A stretch of DNA of 64,000 nucleotides from Streptomyces sp. NBC_00878 (GTDB lineage: Bacteria; Actinomycetota; Actinomycetes; Streptomycetales; Streptomycetaceae): NCBI RefSeq assembly GCF_026341515.1, contig NZ_JAPEOK010000001.1, positions 992,001 to 1,056,000 on the forward strand. Direction: 5' to 3'. Below, piece after piece: positions 1-8,604 of this stretch; the stretch's first letter is position 1, and each line of letters begins with the position of its first letter. The position numbers and the translations under genes were made by a program. Below the pieces are notes generated by a model. That model did not search any database. It was not told the origin of the DNA and saw only the letters and a program-made list of their open reading frames with translations.

Positions 1-800
1 GAGGCGAGGTGGGCGAGGTACCACTCCCCCGCAGCCGTCTGGACCAGCTCACCGTGGCCGGCCTTCTGCAACGGCCACTCCGGGGCGTCGCGCGTCGTCA
101 ACAGCGAACCGTCCGGGTCGAGTTCGTACGGTCCGGTCAGCTCGCGCGAGCGGGCCATCAGGATGCCGTGGTTCCAGCCGGTGCCGCCCTCGGCGAGCAT
201 CAGGTAGTACCAGCCGTCGTGCCGGTAGACGTTGGGCCCCTCGATCAGCTCCTCGTGCGTGAGGATCGTGCGCGGCTGCCCGATCAGGGCCCGCTTGTCG
301 TCGTCGTACTCCTGGAGCACGATCCCGGCGAAGGACGGATGCCCGTCGCGCGGGTCCCACTGGATGTTGAGCAGCCAGCTGCGGCCGTCCTCGTCATGGA
401 AGAACGAGGGGTCGAAACCGGAGGAGTTGAGGAACACCGGCCGCGACCACGGGCCGTCGATCGACGGGGCCGTGATCAGGTGGTTGTCGACGTCCTTGTA
501 CGGGTGCCCGACGGTCCGCACGATGCTGTAGACGAGCCAGAACCGCCCCTCGTGGTACGAGAGCGAGGGCGCCCAGACGCCCGCCGAGTCGACGACTCCA
601 CGCAGGTCGAGCAGGTCGGGCCGGTCCAGGATGTGCCCGGCCGGCTCCCAGTGGGCGAGATCGGTGGAGCGGTGGACGGGGACGCCCGGGAACCATTCGA
701 AGGTCGAGGTGGCGAGGAAGTACTCCGCGCCGACGCGCACGATGCTCGGGTCCGGATGGAATCCGGGCAGCACGGGGTTGCTGATGTGGCCCGCGGTCAT
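1..800 (-). CDS. Glycoside hydrolase family 43 (beta-xylosidase/arabinofuranosidase type), 3' end off window
   Basis: The reading frame is open from an ATG at 800 to the window edge, so the C-terminus is missing (about 266 residues seen). The N-terminus reads NPVLPGFHPDPSIVRVG, the GH43 opening whose Asp is the general base, followed by an EYFLATSTFEWFPGVPVHRS strand. Further GH43 blades include VDSAGVWAPSLSY, GFDPSFFHDEDGRSW and LIEGPNVYRHDGWYYLM, where the Glu of EGP is the expected general acid. There is no signal peptide, so it probably acts in the cytoplasm on imported oligosaccharides. It is the last visible gene of an ABC transporter operon, 123 bp after a permease. Xylo- versus arabino-specificity cannot be decided from this. 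Confidence 0.9.
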   Translation of the reverse strand, partial: MTAGHISNPVLPGFHPDPSIVRVGAEYFLATSTFEWFPGVPVHRSTDLAHWEPAGHILDRPDLLDLRGVVDSAGVWAPSLSYHEGRFWLVYSIVRTVGHPYKDVDNHLITAPSIDGPWSRPVFLNSSGFDPSFFHDEDGRSWLLNIQWDPRDGHPSFAGIVLQEYDDDKRALIGQPRTILTHEELIEGPNVYRHDGWYYLMLAEGGTGWNHGILMARSRELTGPYELDPDGSLLTTRDAPEWPLQKAGHGELVQTAAGEWYLAHLA

Positions 801-923
801 GCAGGTCCTTTCACACAGGGTCGGTGGGGGCGCCGGAAATCCTCGGGTCTGCCCTGAAGGACTGTCGGGAACTGTCGGAAGCGGTCGTAGGCGGCCGTGG
901 ACTGTCGTGGGCGGCCGTGGGCG

Positions 924-1796
924 TCAGCCCTTGACGGCGCCCTGCATCACACCGGCGACGATCTGCCGGGACAGCAGGAGGAAGACGACGAGCAGCGGCA
1001 GTACGCCGATGGCGGCGCCGGACAGGATGAGCGTGTAGTCGAGGGCGTAGCCGCTGGCCAGCGAGGACAGCGCGGTCTGCACGGTGGGCGTGACGGACGG
1101 GTCGAGCACGATCAGCGGCCACATGAAGTCGTTCCAGCTGGCCATGAAGGTGAACATGGCCAGCACGGCGGCCTGCGGGCGGATCGCGGGCAGCGCCACG
1201 TGCCAGAAGATGCCGAGCGTGGAGCAGCCGTCGACGCGTGCGGCCTCGACGAGTTCGTACGGTACGGACTCGTCGCAGGCCTGCCGCATCCAGAAGACGG
1301 CGAAGGCGTTGACGAGGGCCGGGACGATGACGGCCTTGAGTGTGGCGATCCAGCCCAGGTCCCCCATCAGCATGTACAGGGGGATCATGCCGAGCTGCGT
1401 CGGGAGCATGGCGGTGATCACGACGGCCACGAACAGTGCGTCGCGGCCCCGGAACCGCAGCTTGGCGAACGCGAATCCGGCGAGCGAGGCGAGCAGGACG
1501 CAGCACACCGTGACCGTCGTGGAGATGATCATCGAGTTGCGCAGTGCGAGCCAGAAGTCGACGGTGTCGTAGACGCGTCGGATGTTGTGGAAGAGGTTGC
1601 CGCCCGGGGTGAGGCTGAGCAGCGAGTCGCCGATCGCCGAGTTGTCGCGGGTGGGCAGGACGAAGGAGTAGTAGAGCGGGAAGAGGGACGCGGCCAGCAC
1701 GCCGACCAGCGTGGCGTAGAGGAGGTAGCCGGGCCGTCGGTCCGCCCGTTCGGCGTTCTGGCGGGACCGGGGCGCGGTGGGCTGGGCGAGGGCCAT
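924..1796 (-). CDS. Carbohydrate ABC transporter permease, MalG type
   Basis: This 290-residue inner-membrane permease has six predicted hydrophobic segments. It carries the EAA loop of type I importers (YELVEAARVDGCSTLGIFWH, about residues 189-208) that docks on the ATPase. The C-terminal half contains the MalG-type block FMASWNDFMWPLIVL. The gene lies 7 bp after the partner permease, and no ATPase is encoded here, so a shared MsiK-type ATPase elsewhere is likely, as is usual for Streptomyces sugar importers. The neighbouring GH43 enzyme and the xylan-type operator upstream suggest a xylo- or arabino-oligosaccharide substrate; this is inferred from context only. Confidence 0.93.
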   Translation of the reverse strand: MALAQPTAPRSRQNAERADRRPGYLLYATLVGVLAASLFPLYYSFVLPTRDNSAIGDSLLSLTPGGNLFHNIRRVYDTVDFWLALRNSMIISTTVTVCCVLLASLAGFAFAKLRFRGRDALFVAVVITAMLPTQLGMIPLYMLMGDLGWIATLKAVIVPALVNAFAVFWMRQACDESVPYELVEAARVDGCSTLGIFWHVALPAIRPQAAVLAMFTFMASWNDFMWPLIVLDPSVTPTVQTALSSLASGYALDYTLILSGAAIGVLPLLVVFLLLSRQIVAGVMQGAVKG

Positions 1797-1803
1797 GACG
1801 GCA

Positions 1804-2787
1804 TCAGTCCTTCGATGCGATGCGCCGCGACAGCGCGTAGTTGATGCCGGAGACGATGGCGATGAGCAGGAACATCACCCAGGCGAGGGTGGCGGCGTAG
1901 CCCGCGTTGAACTCGCGGAAGCCCTTCTCGTAGAGGTACATCATCAGCGTCTGGAACTGCCGGTCGCTGCCGCCCGTGCCCTCCGTGCCCTGGACGTCGA
2001 AGAGTTGGGGCTCGGCGAAGGTCTGCATGCCGATGATGGTCGACATGACGACGCTGAAGATGATCGTGGGGCGGATCGAGGGCACGGTGATCGACCAGAA
2101 GACGCGCCGCTTGGAGGCACCGTCGATCATCGCGGCCTCGTGGAGCTCGCGCGGGACGCCCTGCATCGCGGCGAGGAAGATCAGCCCGAAGTAGCCCGCC
2201 CAGCGCCAGATGATGATCGTCGAGACGGCGAGGACGGCGGACCAGCGGTTGGCCTGCCAGTTGATCCGGTCGATGCCGACCAGACCCAGTACGTCGTTGA
2301 AGATGCCGGTCTGGAAGCCGAAGAGCTGGGCGAAGACGAGGCTGACGGCGACCACCGACACGATGTGCGGCAGCACGATTCCGGCCCGCCAGACCGCGCT
2401 GGCGCTGAGCTTCCGGTTGAGGAGGGCGGCGAGCCAGAGCGCGACCAGGAGTTCGCCGCCGGTGCCGAGCACCAGCAGGAGCCCGGTGTTGAGCAGGGCG
2501 TTCCAGAAGTACTCGTCGGCGAAGAGGTCCTGGTAGTTGCCCAGGCCCGCCCAGCCCTGGTCGCCCTCGATGATCGCCCAGTCGTGGAGCGACATCCAGC
2601 CGGTGTGGAGAAGCGGCCAGAGCGCGAAGACACCGAAGATCACGAAGAACGGCAGGATGAACAGGTACGGGGTGCAGCGCAGGTCGAAGCGGGTGAGGCG
2701 GGAGCGCCAGGCGCGGCGTCGGTGGTGCCGCCCCGGGGCGGGAGCGATGGGAGCTCCCGTCCCGGGGCGGGTCTCGGTGACCGTCAT
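1804..2787 (-). CDS. Carbohydrate ABC transporter permease, MalF type
   Basis: This 327-residue permease has a short basic cytoplasmic N-terminus (HHRRRAWRSRL), then a first membrane helix near residues 40-60 (LFILPFFVIFGVFALWPLL). Its EAA loop reads HEAAMIDGASKRRVFWSITVP near residues 220-240. It starts 4 bp after the binding-protein stop and is followed 7 bp later by the MalG-type permease, a compact translationally coupled operon. Length and topology are those of CebF/BxlF-like proteins. Specificity cannot be read from the sequence. Confidence 0.93.
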   Translation of the reverse strand: MTVTETRPGTGAPIAPAPGRHHRRRAWRSRLTRFDLRCTPYLFILPFFVIFGVFALWPLLHTGWMSLHDWAIIEGDQGWAGLGNYQDLFADEYFWNALLNTGLLLVLGTGGELLVALWLAALLNRKLSASAVWRAGIVLPHIVSVVAVSLVFAQLFGFQTGIFNDVLGLVGIDRINWQANRWSAVLAVSTIIIWRWAGYFGLIFLAAMQGVPRELHEAAMIDGASKRRVFWSITVPSIRPTIIFSVVMSTIIGMQTFAEPQLFDVQGTEGTGGSDRQFQTLMMYLYEKGFREFNAGYAATLAWVMFLLIAIVSGINYALSRRIASKD

Positions 2788-2791
2788 CGGG

Positions 2792-4069
2792 TCATTCCCC
2801 CGCGACCTTCTTGGCGTCGTCGATCGCCTGGTCCCACGCGGCTTCCGGCTTCTGCTTGCCCTGCTCGACGCGGAGCAGCGCGTTCATGAAGGCGGAGGCG
2901 ACGTCGCTGTCCTTCGTGCCGCGGTAGATGGGTTCCATCGAGTCGGCGGCCTCGGCGAAGATCTTGCCGGTGGGGGCGTCGGAGAAGTACGGGTCCTTCT
3001 TCGCCTGTACCTCGGGGTCGTTGTAGACCGCGGGGTGGCTGGAGAGGTAGCCCTTCGAGAGGAACAGCTTCTTCTGTACCTCGGAGGAGGTCAGCCAGCG
3101 GGCGAGGGCCACGGCCTCCTTGGGGTGCTTGCTCTGCTTGGGCACGAGGAGGTAGGAGCCGCCCCAGTTGCCGCCCTGCGGAGCCGCGGCCACGGACCAC
3201 TTGCCGGAGTTGGCGGCGCCGGAGGCCTCCTTGGTGCGGTCGAGCTTCCAGGCCGGGCAGACAGCGGTTGCCGTTCTGCCGTTCTTCAGGGCGTTCGCCA
3301 TTTCCGGGGTGAAGGGCGGATATCCGCCGCTGACCTTCTCCTCGGACATGTTCGCGGCGGTCAGGAAGTCCTTCTTGAGAGAGGTGTTCTTGTCGGCGAG
3401 GAACGAGTCGTCGGACTCGGCGAAGAACGTCTCCTTGTGCTGGTTGCCCATGCCGACCCAGACGTCTCCGGTGTTCGCCGTGAAGGCGGCGTCCTTCACC
3501 TTGGCGCGGAACTTCTCGCCGGTCTCGGTGAACTTGTCCCAGGTGGGCCAGAGTTGACCGACCTTCTCGGGGTCGGTGGGCAGTCCGGCCTTCTTGAAGA
3601 GGTCGGTGCGGTAGCAGATGCCGAGGCCGCCGATGTCGGTCCGCATCCCCATCACGTACGCGCCGCTCTCGACCGTGCCGTAGTCGTACGCCCACTTCAC
3701 CCACGGGTCGTCGGTGTTGTTGACGCCGTGGTCGGCGAGGTTGAGGAAGCGCTGGTGGCTGGGCTTGAACTTGCCGATGGTGTCGTCGCCGAGGCCCACC
3801 ACGTCGCTCGCTCCGCGGTTCGCCGCGAGCTGGGTGACGAGCTTCTTCGGCAGGTCCTCGATGAGGACTTCCTTGACCTTGATGCCGGGGTGGCTCTTCT
3901 CGTACTCCTTGTAGAGGTCCCGGTAGCCGTAGTCGACCTGGGTCGTGACGGTCAGCGTGACGGTTCCGTCGGCGCTCTCCGAGGAACTCCCGCCGCAGGC
4001 CGACGCCGTGAGGGCGATGACCGCGGCGCCGGCCGCCACCCGAATCCCTTGGCTGGCGTGGTGTTTCAT
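2792..4069 (-). CDS. Extracellular sugar-binding lipoprotein of the ABC importer
   Basis: This 425-residue solute-binding protein begins MKHHASQGIRVAAGAAVIAL and has a lipobox LTASAC near residue 24, so it is a membrane-anchored lipoprotein. I place the start at 4069 because AGAGGGGTGAGGGC is a good ribosome site immediately upstream; an in-frame ATG at 4102 has none. The family-1 extracellular binding fold is supported by GGLGICYRTDLFKKAGLPTD, typical of this family. It heads the operon with two permeases and GH43, so it should capture the oligosaccharide outside the membrane. CGAAA/TTTCG inverted repeats upstream suggest xylan-type repression. Confidence 0.93.
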   Translation of the reverse strand: MKHHASQGIRVAAGAAVIALTASACGGSSSESADGTVTLTVTTQVDYGYRDLYKEYEKSHPGIKVKEVLIEDLPKKLVTQLAANRGASDVVGLGDDTIGKFKPSHQRFLNLADHGVNNTDDPWVKWAYDYGTVESGAYVMGMRTDIGGLGICYRTDLFKKAGLPTDPEKVGQLWPTWDKFTETGEKFRAKVKDAAFTANTGDVWVGMGNQHKETFFAESDDSFLADKNTSLKKDFLTAANMSEEKVSGGYPPFTPEMANALKNGRTATAVCPAWKLDRTKEASGAANSGKWSVAAAPQGGNWGGSYLLVPKQSKHPKEAVALARWLTSSEVQKKLFLSKGYLSSHPAVYNDPEVQAKKDPYFSDAPTGKIFAEAADSMEPIYRGTKDSDVASAFMNALLRVEQGKQKPEAAWDQAIDDAKKVAGE

Positions 4070-4120
4070 GCCCTCACCCCTCTGTTTCCGCTTCCGGCGC
4101 ATCGGCTCGCCTGTCCGCTG

Positions 4121-4135
4121 TTTCGAGAAATTTCG
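4121..4135. promoter_or_regulatory. Overlapping TTTC/GAAA inverted repeats, putative operator
   Basis: TTTCGAGAAATTTCG contains GAAATTTC and a TTTC-GA-GAAA arrangement 52 bp upstream of the binding-protein start. It shares half-sites with the perfect CGAAACTTTCG at 4246, so the two could be bound cooperatively by one repressor. Confidence 0.45.
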
Positions 4136-4216
4136 ATGCGGAGGAACTGGATGAATTCCGGTCCCTTCACGCCCTGTTGAGGCGCGCTTAATGTAGGAAC
4201 CGGTTGCTACTGGGTC

Positions 4217-4225
4217 AACGTTTCC
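4217..4225. promoter_or_regulatory. AACGTTTCC element, putative LacI-type operator
   Basis: AACGTTTCC matches the core shared by five sites in the mannan locus (20070, 20189, 22650, 26104, 26171). Here it sits 148 bp upstream of the ABC binding-protein gene. Its distance from the start and the absence of a GG left arm make it weaker than the others. Confidence 0.35.
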
Positions 4226-4245
4226 ATCGCGTAAGCAGCGCTATT

Positions 4246-4256
4246 CGAAACTTTCG
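4246..4256. promoter_or_regulatory. CGAAACTTTCG operator (xylan-type)
   Basis: This is a perfect 5-1-5 inverted repeat, CGAAA-C-TTTCG. CGAAA-centred repeats of this type have been described upstream of Streptomyces xylanase and beta-xylosidase genes, where a LacI/ROK-class repressor binds. It lies 177 bp upstream of the binding-protein start. The neighbouring operon carries a GH43 glycosidase, which fits. Confidence 0.6.
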
Positions 4257-4651
4257 CTGGGGATGGGGATGGGGACACGGGGACGGGGATGCGGGCGGGG
4301 ACTTGGGCGCGACCGGCCCAGGACGATCCGCGCCGCACGGACCGGCGTCACCGTGACGGCGGCGGGCCGGGCAAGGTCGCGGTCGATCAGCGGCACCACG
4401 GCATGGCGCCCGCGGTGTCCGCGCCGATCTTTTGGATCTTCAGGACCGCGGGCGCACCGTACCCACGGGCCACGGAATATTTGGGGTTCAGAATCCGCTG
4501 GGAAAATCAACAGCGCGTAGCACGTGATTCATGTCACCCACATTTCGCGGCAATGCCGGGCCGCCTACCGGGGCGCTGCCGGGTGTACCGTAATGGGGCG
4601 AGCCTGATGACGATTCCCACGCCGATCAATCATCACCGTCGACGACGAGAA

Positions 4652-4695
4652 TTCAGGATTCCTGAAGACCGAGGGTCTTGCTCAACATTGTTGAG
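4652..4695. promoter_or_regulatory. Twin 7-1-7 palindromes ahead of the sigma factor gene
   Basis: TTCAGGA-T-TCCTGAA (4652-4666) and CTCAACA-T-TGTTGAG (4681-4695) are both perfect 7-bp arms around a single T, with centres 29 bp apart, and the second ends 30 bp before the proposed ATG. They are different sequences, so they may be sites for two regulators or stacked hairpins in the leader. No regulator was recognised for them. Confidence 0.4.
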
Positions 4696-4725
4696 TTTGC
4701 ACCAAGAACTGAGGCACGGGAAGAG

Positions 4726-5754
4726 ATGTTGACCGCGATGGAGACGGATACGCCAGAACAAGGGCAGGGGCAGGAGGCTCTTCCGCTGTCTCCGGACTAC
4801 GACGCCGACGCTCCCGAACCCCGGCTCACCTCCGACGGCGCCTCGATCGATCCCGTTCGGGACTACCTGAAGGTGATCGGCCGGGTCCGCCTCCTCAGCG
4901 CCGCGCAGGAGGTCGATCTCGCCAAGCGGATCGAGGCCGGCCTGTTCGCCGAGCAGAAGCTGGCGGAAGAACCGGATCTGGATCCGGCGTTCCGGCGCGA
5001 GCTGGAAATCGTCGTCGAGGACGGCCACCGGGCGAAATCCCACCTCATCGAGGCGAACCTCCGTCTGGTCGTGTCCATCGCCAAGCGTTATACGAGACGG
5101 GGCCTCACTTTTCTGGACCTGATCCAAGAAGGCAACACGGGTCTGATTCGAGCCGTTGAAAAGTTCGACTATGTCAAGGGTTTCAAGTTCTCGACCTACG
5201 CGACGTGGTGGATCCGGCAGGCACTGACACGAGCCCTGGCCGACCAGAGCCGCACCATCCGCATTCCGGTCCACGCGGTGGAGATCATCAACAGAGTGGC
5301 CAGACTCCGCCGGGAAATGCTGCAGGAACTGGGCGTCGAACCCACGCTGGAGCAGGTGGCGGAGAGGATGGAGCTGCCTGCCGCCAAGATCGCCGAACTC
5401 GACGAGTACGCCAAGGACCCCGTCTCACTGCACCTGCCGCTGGGCGAGGACGGCGGCAGCGAACTCGGTGACGTCATCGAGGACAGCGAGAGCGTCTCCC
5501 CCTTCGACGCGGTGACGTTCCTCCTCCTCAAGGACACGATCCAGGAGATCCTCGCCCACATGACTCCGCGCGAGGCAGGCATCATCACCCTGCGCTACGG
5601 GCTGCTGGACGGTCAGGCGAAGACCCTGGAGGAGATCGGCCAGGTTTACGGGGTCACCCGCGAGCGCATCCGGCAGATCGAGTCCAAGACGATGTCGAAG
5701 CTGCGCCACCCCTCCCGCTCACAGGCCCTGCGCGACTACGTCGGGCTCGACTGA
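4726..5754 (+). CDS. RNA polymerase sigma factor, RpoD/Hrd family
   Basis: This 342-residue sigma-70 protein carries region 1.2 ([20 protein letters not shown]), region 2 ([55 protein letters not shown]), region 3 and region 4 with the [23 protein letters not shown]. These match the principal-sigma-like Hrd group, but the long N-terminal extension of HrdB is absent, as in the non-essential HrdA/C/D paralogues. I chose the ATG at 4726 because GGGAAG precedes it; a TTG at 4678 in frame overlaps a palindrome and lacks a ribosome site. It should recognise HrdB-like promoters. Which paralogue it is cannot be settled here. Confidence 0.92.
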   Translation: MLTAMETDTPEQGQGQEALPLSPDYDADAPEPRLTSDGASIDPVRDYLKVIGRVRLLSAAQEVDLAKRIEAGLFAEQKLAEEPDLDPAFRRELEIVVEDGHRAKSHLIEANLRLVVSIAKRYTRRGLTFLDLIQEGNTGLIRAVEKFDYVKGFKFSTYATWWIRQALTRALADQSRTIRIPVHAVEIINRVARLRREMLQELGVEPTLEQVAERMELPAAKIAELDEYAKDPVSLHLPLGEDGGSELGDVIEDSESVSPFDAVTFLLLKDTIQEILAHMTPREAGIITLRYGLLDGQAKTLEEIGQVYGVTRERIRQIESKTMSKLRHPSRSQALRDYVGLD

Positions 5755-5810
5755 GGCCGAGCCCGACCATGTCACCCTGAGTACGAGCGTGATCCCATAG
5801 GGCAATCGCA

Positions 5811-7226
5811 TCAAGTCAGATGACCACCGCCCACTCCCGCATGGGAATGGGCGTCGGCATCGGTGTTGGCATCGGCGTCGACATCGGGATGCGCCAGGCC
5901 CAGGTGGTCACGCAGGGTGGTGCCCTCGTACTCCGTACGGAACACTCCGCGCTCCTGGAGCAGCGGGACCACCGTGTCGGCGAACGCGTCGAGGCCGCCG
6001 GGGGTGATGTGCGGGACGAGGATGAAGCCGTCGCTGGCGTCGGCCTGGACGAAGTCGTCGATGGTGGCCGCGACCGTGGCCGGGGAACCGATGAAGGCCT
6101 GGCGGTTGCCGGTCTCGATGACCAGGTCGCGGATGGACCACTTGTTGGCGGCCGCGCGCTCCCGCCACTCGCGGGCGGTGGCCAGCGGGTCGCGGTACAT
6201 CCGGACCTGGGCCCGGCCGCGCGCGACGGTGTGCTCGCCGAGGTCGGGGTCGATGTCGGGCAGCGGCCCGTCGGGGTCGTACGCGGACAGGTCGCGGTTC
6301 CAGACGAACTCCAGGTGCTTGATGGCGGTCGCCCCGCTGACCTGCTGCCGACGCACCTCGCGGGCCAGTTCCGCCGCTTCGGCGTCGGTGTCGCCGAGGA
6401 CGAAGGTCGCGGCGGGCAGGATCAGCAGCTGGTCGGGCGTACGGCCGTAGCGGGCCAGGCGTGCCTTGACGTCCGTGTAGAACGCCTGGCCGTCCTGGAG
6501 TGTGGCGTACCGGCTGAAGATCGCGTCGGCACTGGAGGCGGCGAACTCGCGGCCTTCCTCGGAGTCGCCTGCCTGGAAGATCACCGGGCGGCCCTGCGGG
6601 GAGCGCGGGACGTTGAACTGCCCCTCGATGTCGAAGTGTTGGCCGTGGTGGACGAAGGCGCCGGCCTTCGCGTAGCGCAGGAAGGTGCCGGTGTCCGGGT
6701 CGGCGACGAGCTCGTCGCCGTGCCATGAGTCGAAGAGTTCGTTCGCGGTGGCCAGGAACTCCTTGGCCCGGGAGTAGCGCTCGTCCTGCGGGAGGAAACC
6801 GCCGCGGCGGAAGTTCTCGCCGGTGAAGGCGTCCCAGGAGGTGACGACGTTCCAGGCGGCGCGTCCGCCCGAGAGGTGGTCCAGGCTGGCGAACTGGCGG
6901 GCCACCTCATAGGGCTCGTTGAAGGTGGAGTTGATGGTGCCGGTCAGACCGAGGTGCTGGGTGACGGCGGCCAGCGCGGTGAGGACGGTGAAGGTGTCGG
7001 GTCGGCCGACGACGTCCAAGTCGTAGATCTTTCCGCCCTGTTCGCGCAGCCGCAGCCCTTCGGCGAGGAACAGGAAGTCGAACTTGGCGCGTTCGGCGGT
7101 CCGCGCGAAGTGCGCGAAGGAGCTGAACTCGATGTGGCTGCCGGCCTCCGGGTCGCTCCAGACGGTGGTGTTGTTGACGCCGGGGAAGTGGGCGGCCAGG
7201 TGGATCTGCTTCAGCGGCTTGCTCAT
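5811..7226 (-). CDS. NtaA/SnaA/DszA-family FMN-dependent monooxygenase
   Basis: This 471-residue bacterial luciferase-like monooxygenase begins MSKPLKQIHLAAHFPGVNNT, the family's usual opening. The start is the ATG at 7226; upstream ORF sequence is a proline-rich read-through of the neighbour's repeat tract. Characteristic blocks are LFLAEGLRLREQGGKIYDLD, GTINSTFNEPYEVARQFASL, SGGRAAWNVVTSWDAF and GRPVIFQAGDSEEGREFAA. Family members use reduced FMN to oxidise aminopolycarboxylates or cleave organosulfur compounds. The C-terminus ends in a low-complexity Asp/Ala/Asn/His tail encoded by a degenerate tandem repeat (about 5827-5897). It follows a second such enzyme by 22 bp, and both lie behind a Cys-rich leader peptide, which favours sulfur scavenging. 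Confidence 0.92.
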   Translation of the reverse strand: MSKPLKQIHLAAHFPGVNNTTVWSDPEAGSHIEFSSFAHFARTAERAKFDFLFLAEGLRLREQGGKIYDLDVVGRPDTFTVLTALAAVTQHLGLTGTINSTFNEPYEVARQFASLDHLSGGRAAWNVVTSWDAFTGENFRRGGFLPQDERYSRAKEFLATANELFDSWHGDELVADPDTGTFLRYAKAGAFVHHGQHFDIEGQFNVPRSPQGRPVIFQAGDSEEGREFAASSADAIFSRYATLQDGQAFYTDVKARLARYGRTPDQLLILPAATFVLGDTDAEAAELAREVRRQQVSGATAIKHLEFVWNRDLSAYDPDGPLPDIDPDLGEHTVARGRAQVRMYRDPLATAREWRERAAANKWSIRDLVIETGNRQAFIGSPATVAATIDDFVQADASDGFILVPHITPGGLDAFADTVVPLLQERGVFRTEYEGTTLRDHLGLAHPDVDADANTDADAHSHAGVGGGHLT

Positions 7227-7248
7227 GGTCCTGCGGTCTCCGTCCGGC

Positions 7249-8529
7249 TCAGGCGGTGGCGTTGGCAGCGGTGTTGGCGTTGGCAACGGCGTTGGCAACG
7301 GCGTTGGCAGCGGCGTTGGCGGCGTAACGGTTGACCGGGTGGGCGAGCCCGAGCAGTCCGCGCAGGGTGTCGGCCTCATAGGCGCGGCGGAAGACGCCCC
7401 GGCGCTGGAGTTCGGGGACCAGGCCCCGGGTGATGGCCGGCAGGTCGTGGCCGAGGACGGCGGGGCGCAGCCGGAAGCCGCTCAGCCCGGCCGACCGCAA
7501 CTCCTGGAGCAGGTCGGCCAGCTGGGCGGGCGTGCCGGTGAAGACACGGGCATCGCTGGTGAACGGCTGTCCCGCGAGGGTGTCGAGGCGGTCCTTGCGG
7601 GCGGCCGCGGCGGCGGGGTCGTCGTCGAGGAAGACCACCAGGTCGCCGAAGAGGTGCAGGGGCTCGTCGGCGCGGCCCGCAACGGCCTGTTCGGCGCGGA
7701 TCTCGGCGACGATCGCGCGGGCGTGGCCGGTGTCGCGCGGGGTGACGTAGCCGATGTCGGCGGAGCGGGCCACCAGCCGGTAGGGGACGGTCTGGTGCGC
7801 GAGGGCACTGACGACGGGCTGCCCCTGCGGCGGACGTGGGGTGATGGAGGGGCCCTTGACGCTGAAGTGCCTGCCCTCGAAGTCGATGTAGTGGAGCTTG
7901 TCGCGGTCGATGAAACGGCCGGTGGCCGCGTCCCGGATCTCGGCGTCGTCCTCCCAGCTGTCCCAGAGGCGACGCACGACCTCGACGTAGTCGGCCGTCT
8001 CGTCGAGGAGACCGGTCACCACGTCCTGCGTGGCCGGGCTGTCGTAGGCGTCCAGGCGGGGCAGCGTACGCCGGCCGAAGTGCGCCGCCTCGTTCTGTCG
8101 GGCCGTCAACTGCACGCGCAGACCCGCCCTGCCGGAGCTCACATAGTCGAGGGTGGCGATGGCCTTGGAGATGTGGAACGGCTCCGTGTGCGTGGCCACC
8201 ACGGTTGGCACCAGACCTATATGGCGGGTCAACGGGGCGACACGGGCGGCGACGAGCACGGCGTCGAGTCGGCCGCGGACCTGGTCGATCCGCCCGTCCG
8301 GCTCGATGAAGTGCGAGGACTGCAGGCCGAGGCCGTCCTCGAAGGTCACGAGGTCGAGGAGACCGCGCTCGGCCTCGGCGACGAGATCGGCCCAGTACCG
8401 GGCGGTGAACAGTTCTTGCGGCCGGGCCACCGGTTCGCGCCAGGCGGCGGGGTGCCAGCCTGCGCCGTCGAGGGCCACGGCGAGGTGCAGGTGCGGTGAA
8501 GTGGGCAGGGCGGAGGGTGCTGAGGACAC
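7249..8529 (-). CDS. LLM-class flavin-dependent monooxygenase (second NtaA/DszA-like copy)
   Basis: This protein of about 426 residues is a second luciferase-like monooxygenase with blocks LLDLVTFEDGLGLQSSHFIE, VATHTEPFHISKAIATLDYV, SGRAGLRVQLTARQNEAAHF and RPPQGQPVVSALAHQTVPYR. I place the start at the GTG at 8529 because AGGAAGG lies 10 nt upstream; an in-frame start at 8586 has no such site. The last 25 codons are a GTTGGC-type hexanucleotide expansion (7255-7322) giving an Ala/Asn repeat tail, probably dispensable. It is the promoter-proximal gene of the two-monooxygenase operon, preceded by the leader peptide at 8605-8727. Confidence 0.9.
   Translation of the reverse strand: MSSAPSALPTSPHLHLAVALDGAGWHPAAWREPVARPQELFTARYWADLVAEAERGLLDLVTFEDGLGLQSSHFIEPDGRIDQVRGRLDAVLVAARVAPLTRHIGLVPTVVATHTEPFHISKAIATLDYVSSGRAGLRVQLTARQNEAAHFGRRTLPRLDAYDSPATQDVVTGLLDETADYVEVVRRLWDSWEDDAEIRDAATGRFIDRDKLHYIDFEGRHFSVKGPSITPRPPQGQPVVSALAHQTVPYRLVARSADIGYVTPRDTGHARAIVAEIRAEQAVAGRADEPLHLFGDLVVFLDDDPAAAAARKDRLDTLAGQPFTSDARVFTGTPAQLADLLQELRSAGLSGFRLRPAVLGHDLPAITRGLVPELQRRGVFRRAYEADTLRGLLGLAHPVNRYAANAAANAVANAVANANTAANATA
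7255..7322. repeat. GTTGGC hexanucleotide tandem repeat in coding DNA
   Basis: About eleven imperfect 6-bp units (GTTGGC, interspersed AACGGC/AGCGGC) encode the Ala-Asn tail of the upstream monooxygenase. The tract length is likely to vary between strains because it is an in-frame microsatellite. Confidence 0.8.
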
Positions 8530-8604
8530 GAGAGGTGTGCCTTCCTGATCGACCGTACGAGGAGGCCGGCCCTCAGGGGAGGGCACGACCGCGGGGGCTA
8601 CAGG

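Larger units (their letters stand above)
4070..4725. other. Long divergent intergenic region (ABC operon / sigma gene)
   Basis: These 656 bp separate the ABC operon from the sigma factor and hold no convincing gene. They contain GAAA/TTTC inverted repeats at 4121-4135 and 4246-4256, the 8-bp palindrome AACCGGTT at 4198-4205, an AACGTTTCC element at 4217-4225 like the operators of the mannan locus, a G-run tract at 4257-4312 able to form a quadruplex, and two 7-1-7 palindromes just upstream of the sigma gene. Short ORFs in the G-rich tract exist on both strands and look like composition artefacts. Confidence 0.7.

Noticed and set aside
9..857. 282-aa plus-strand ORF opposite the GH43 gene
   Set aside because: It is an antisense frame in GC-rich DNA. 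The minus strand has an unmistakable GH43 protein and the plus-strand translation has only low-complexity Val/Arg/Pro sequence.
4241..4520. Short ORFs on both strands over the G-rich tract
   Set aside because: Composition is Arg/Pro/Gly repeats from GGGGAC runs; there is no ribosome site and no similarity to any family.
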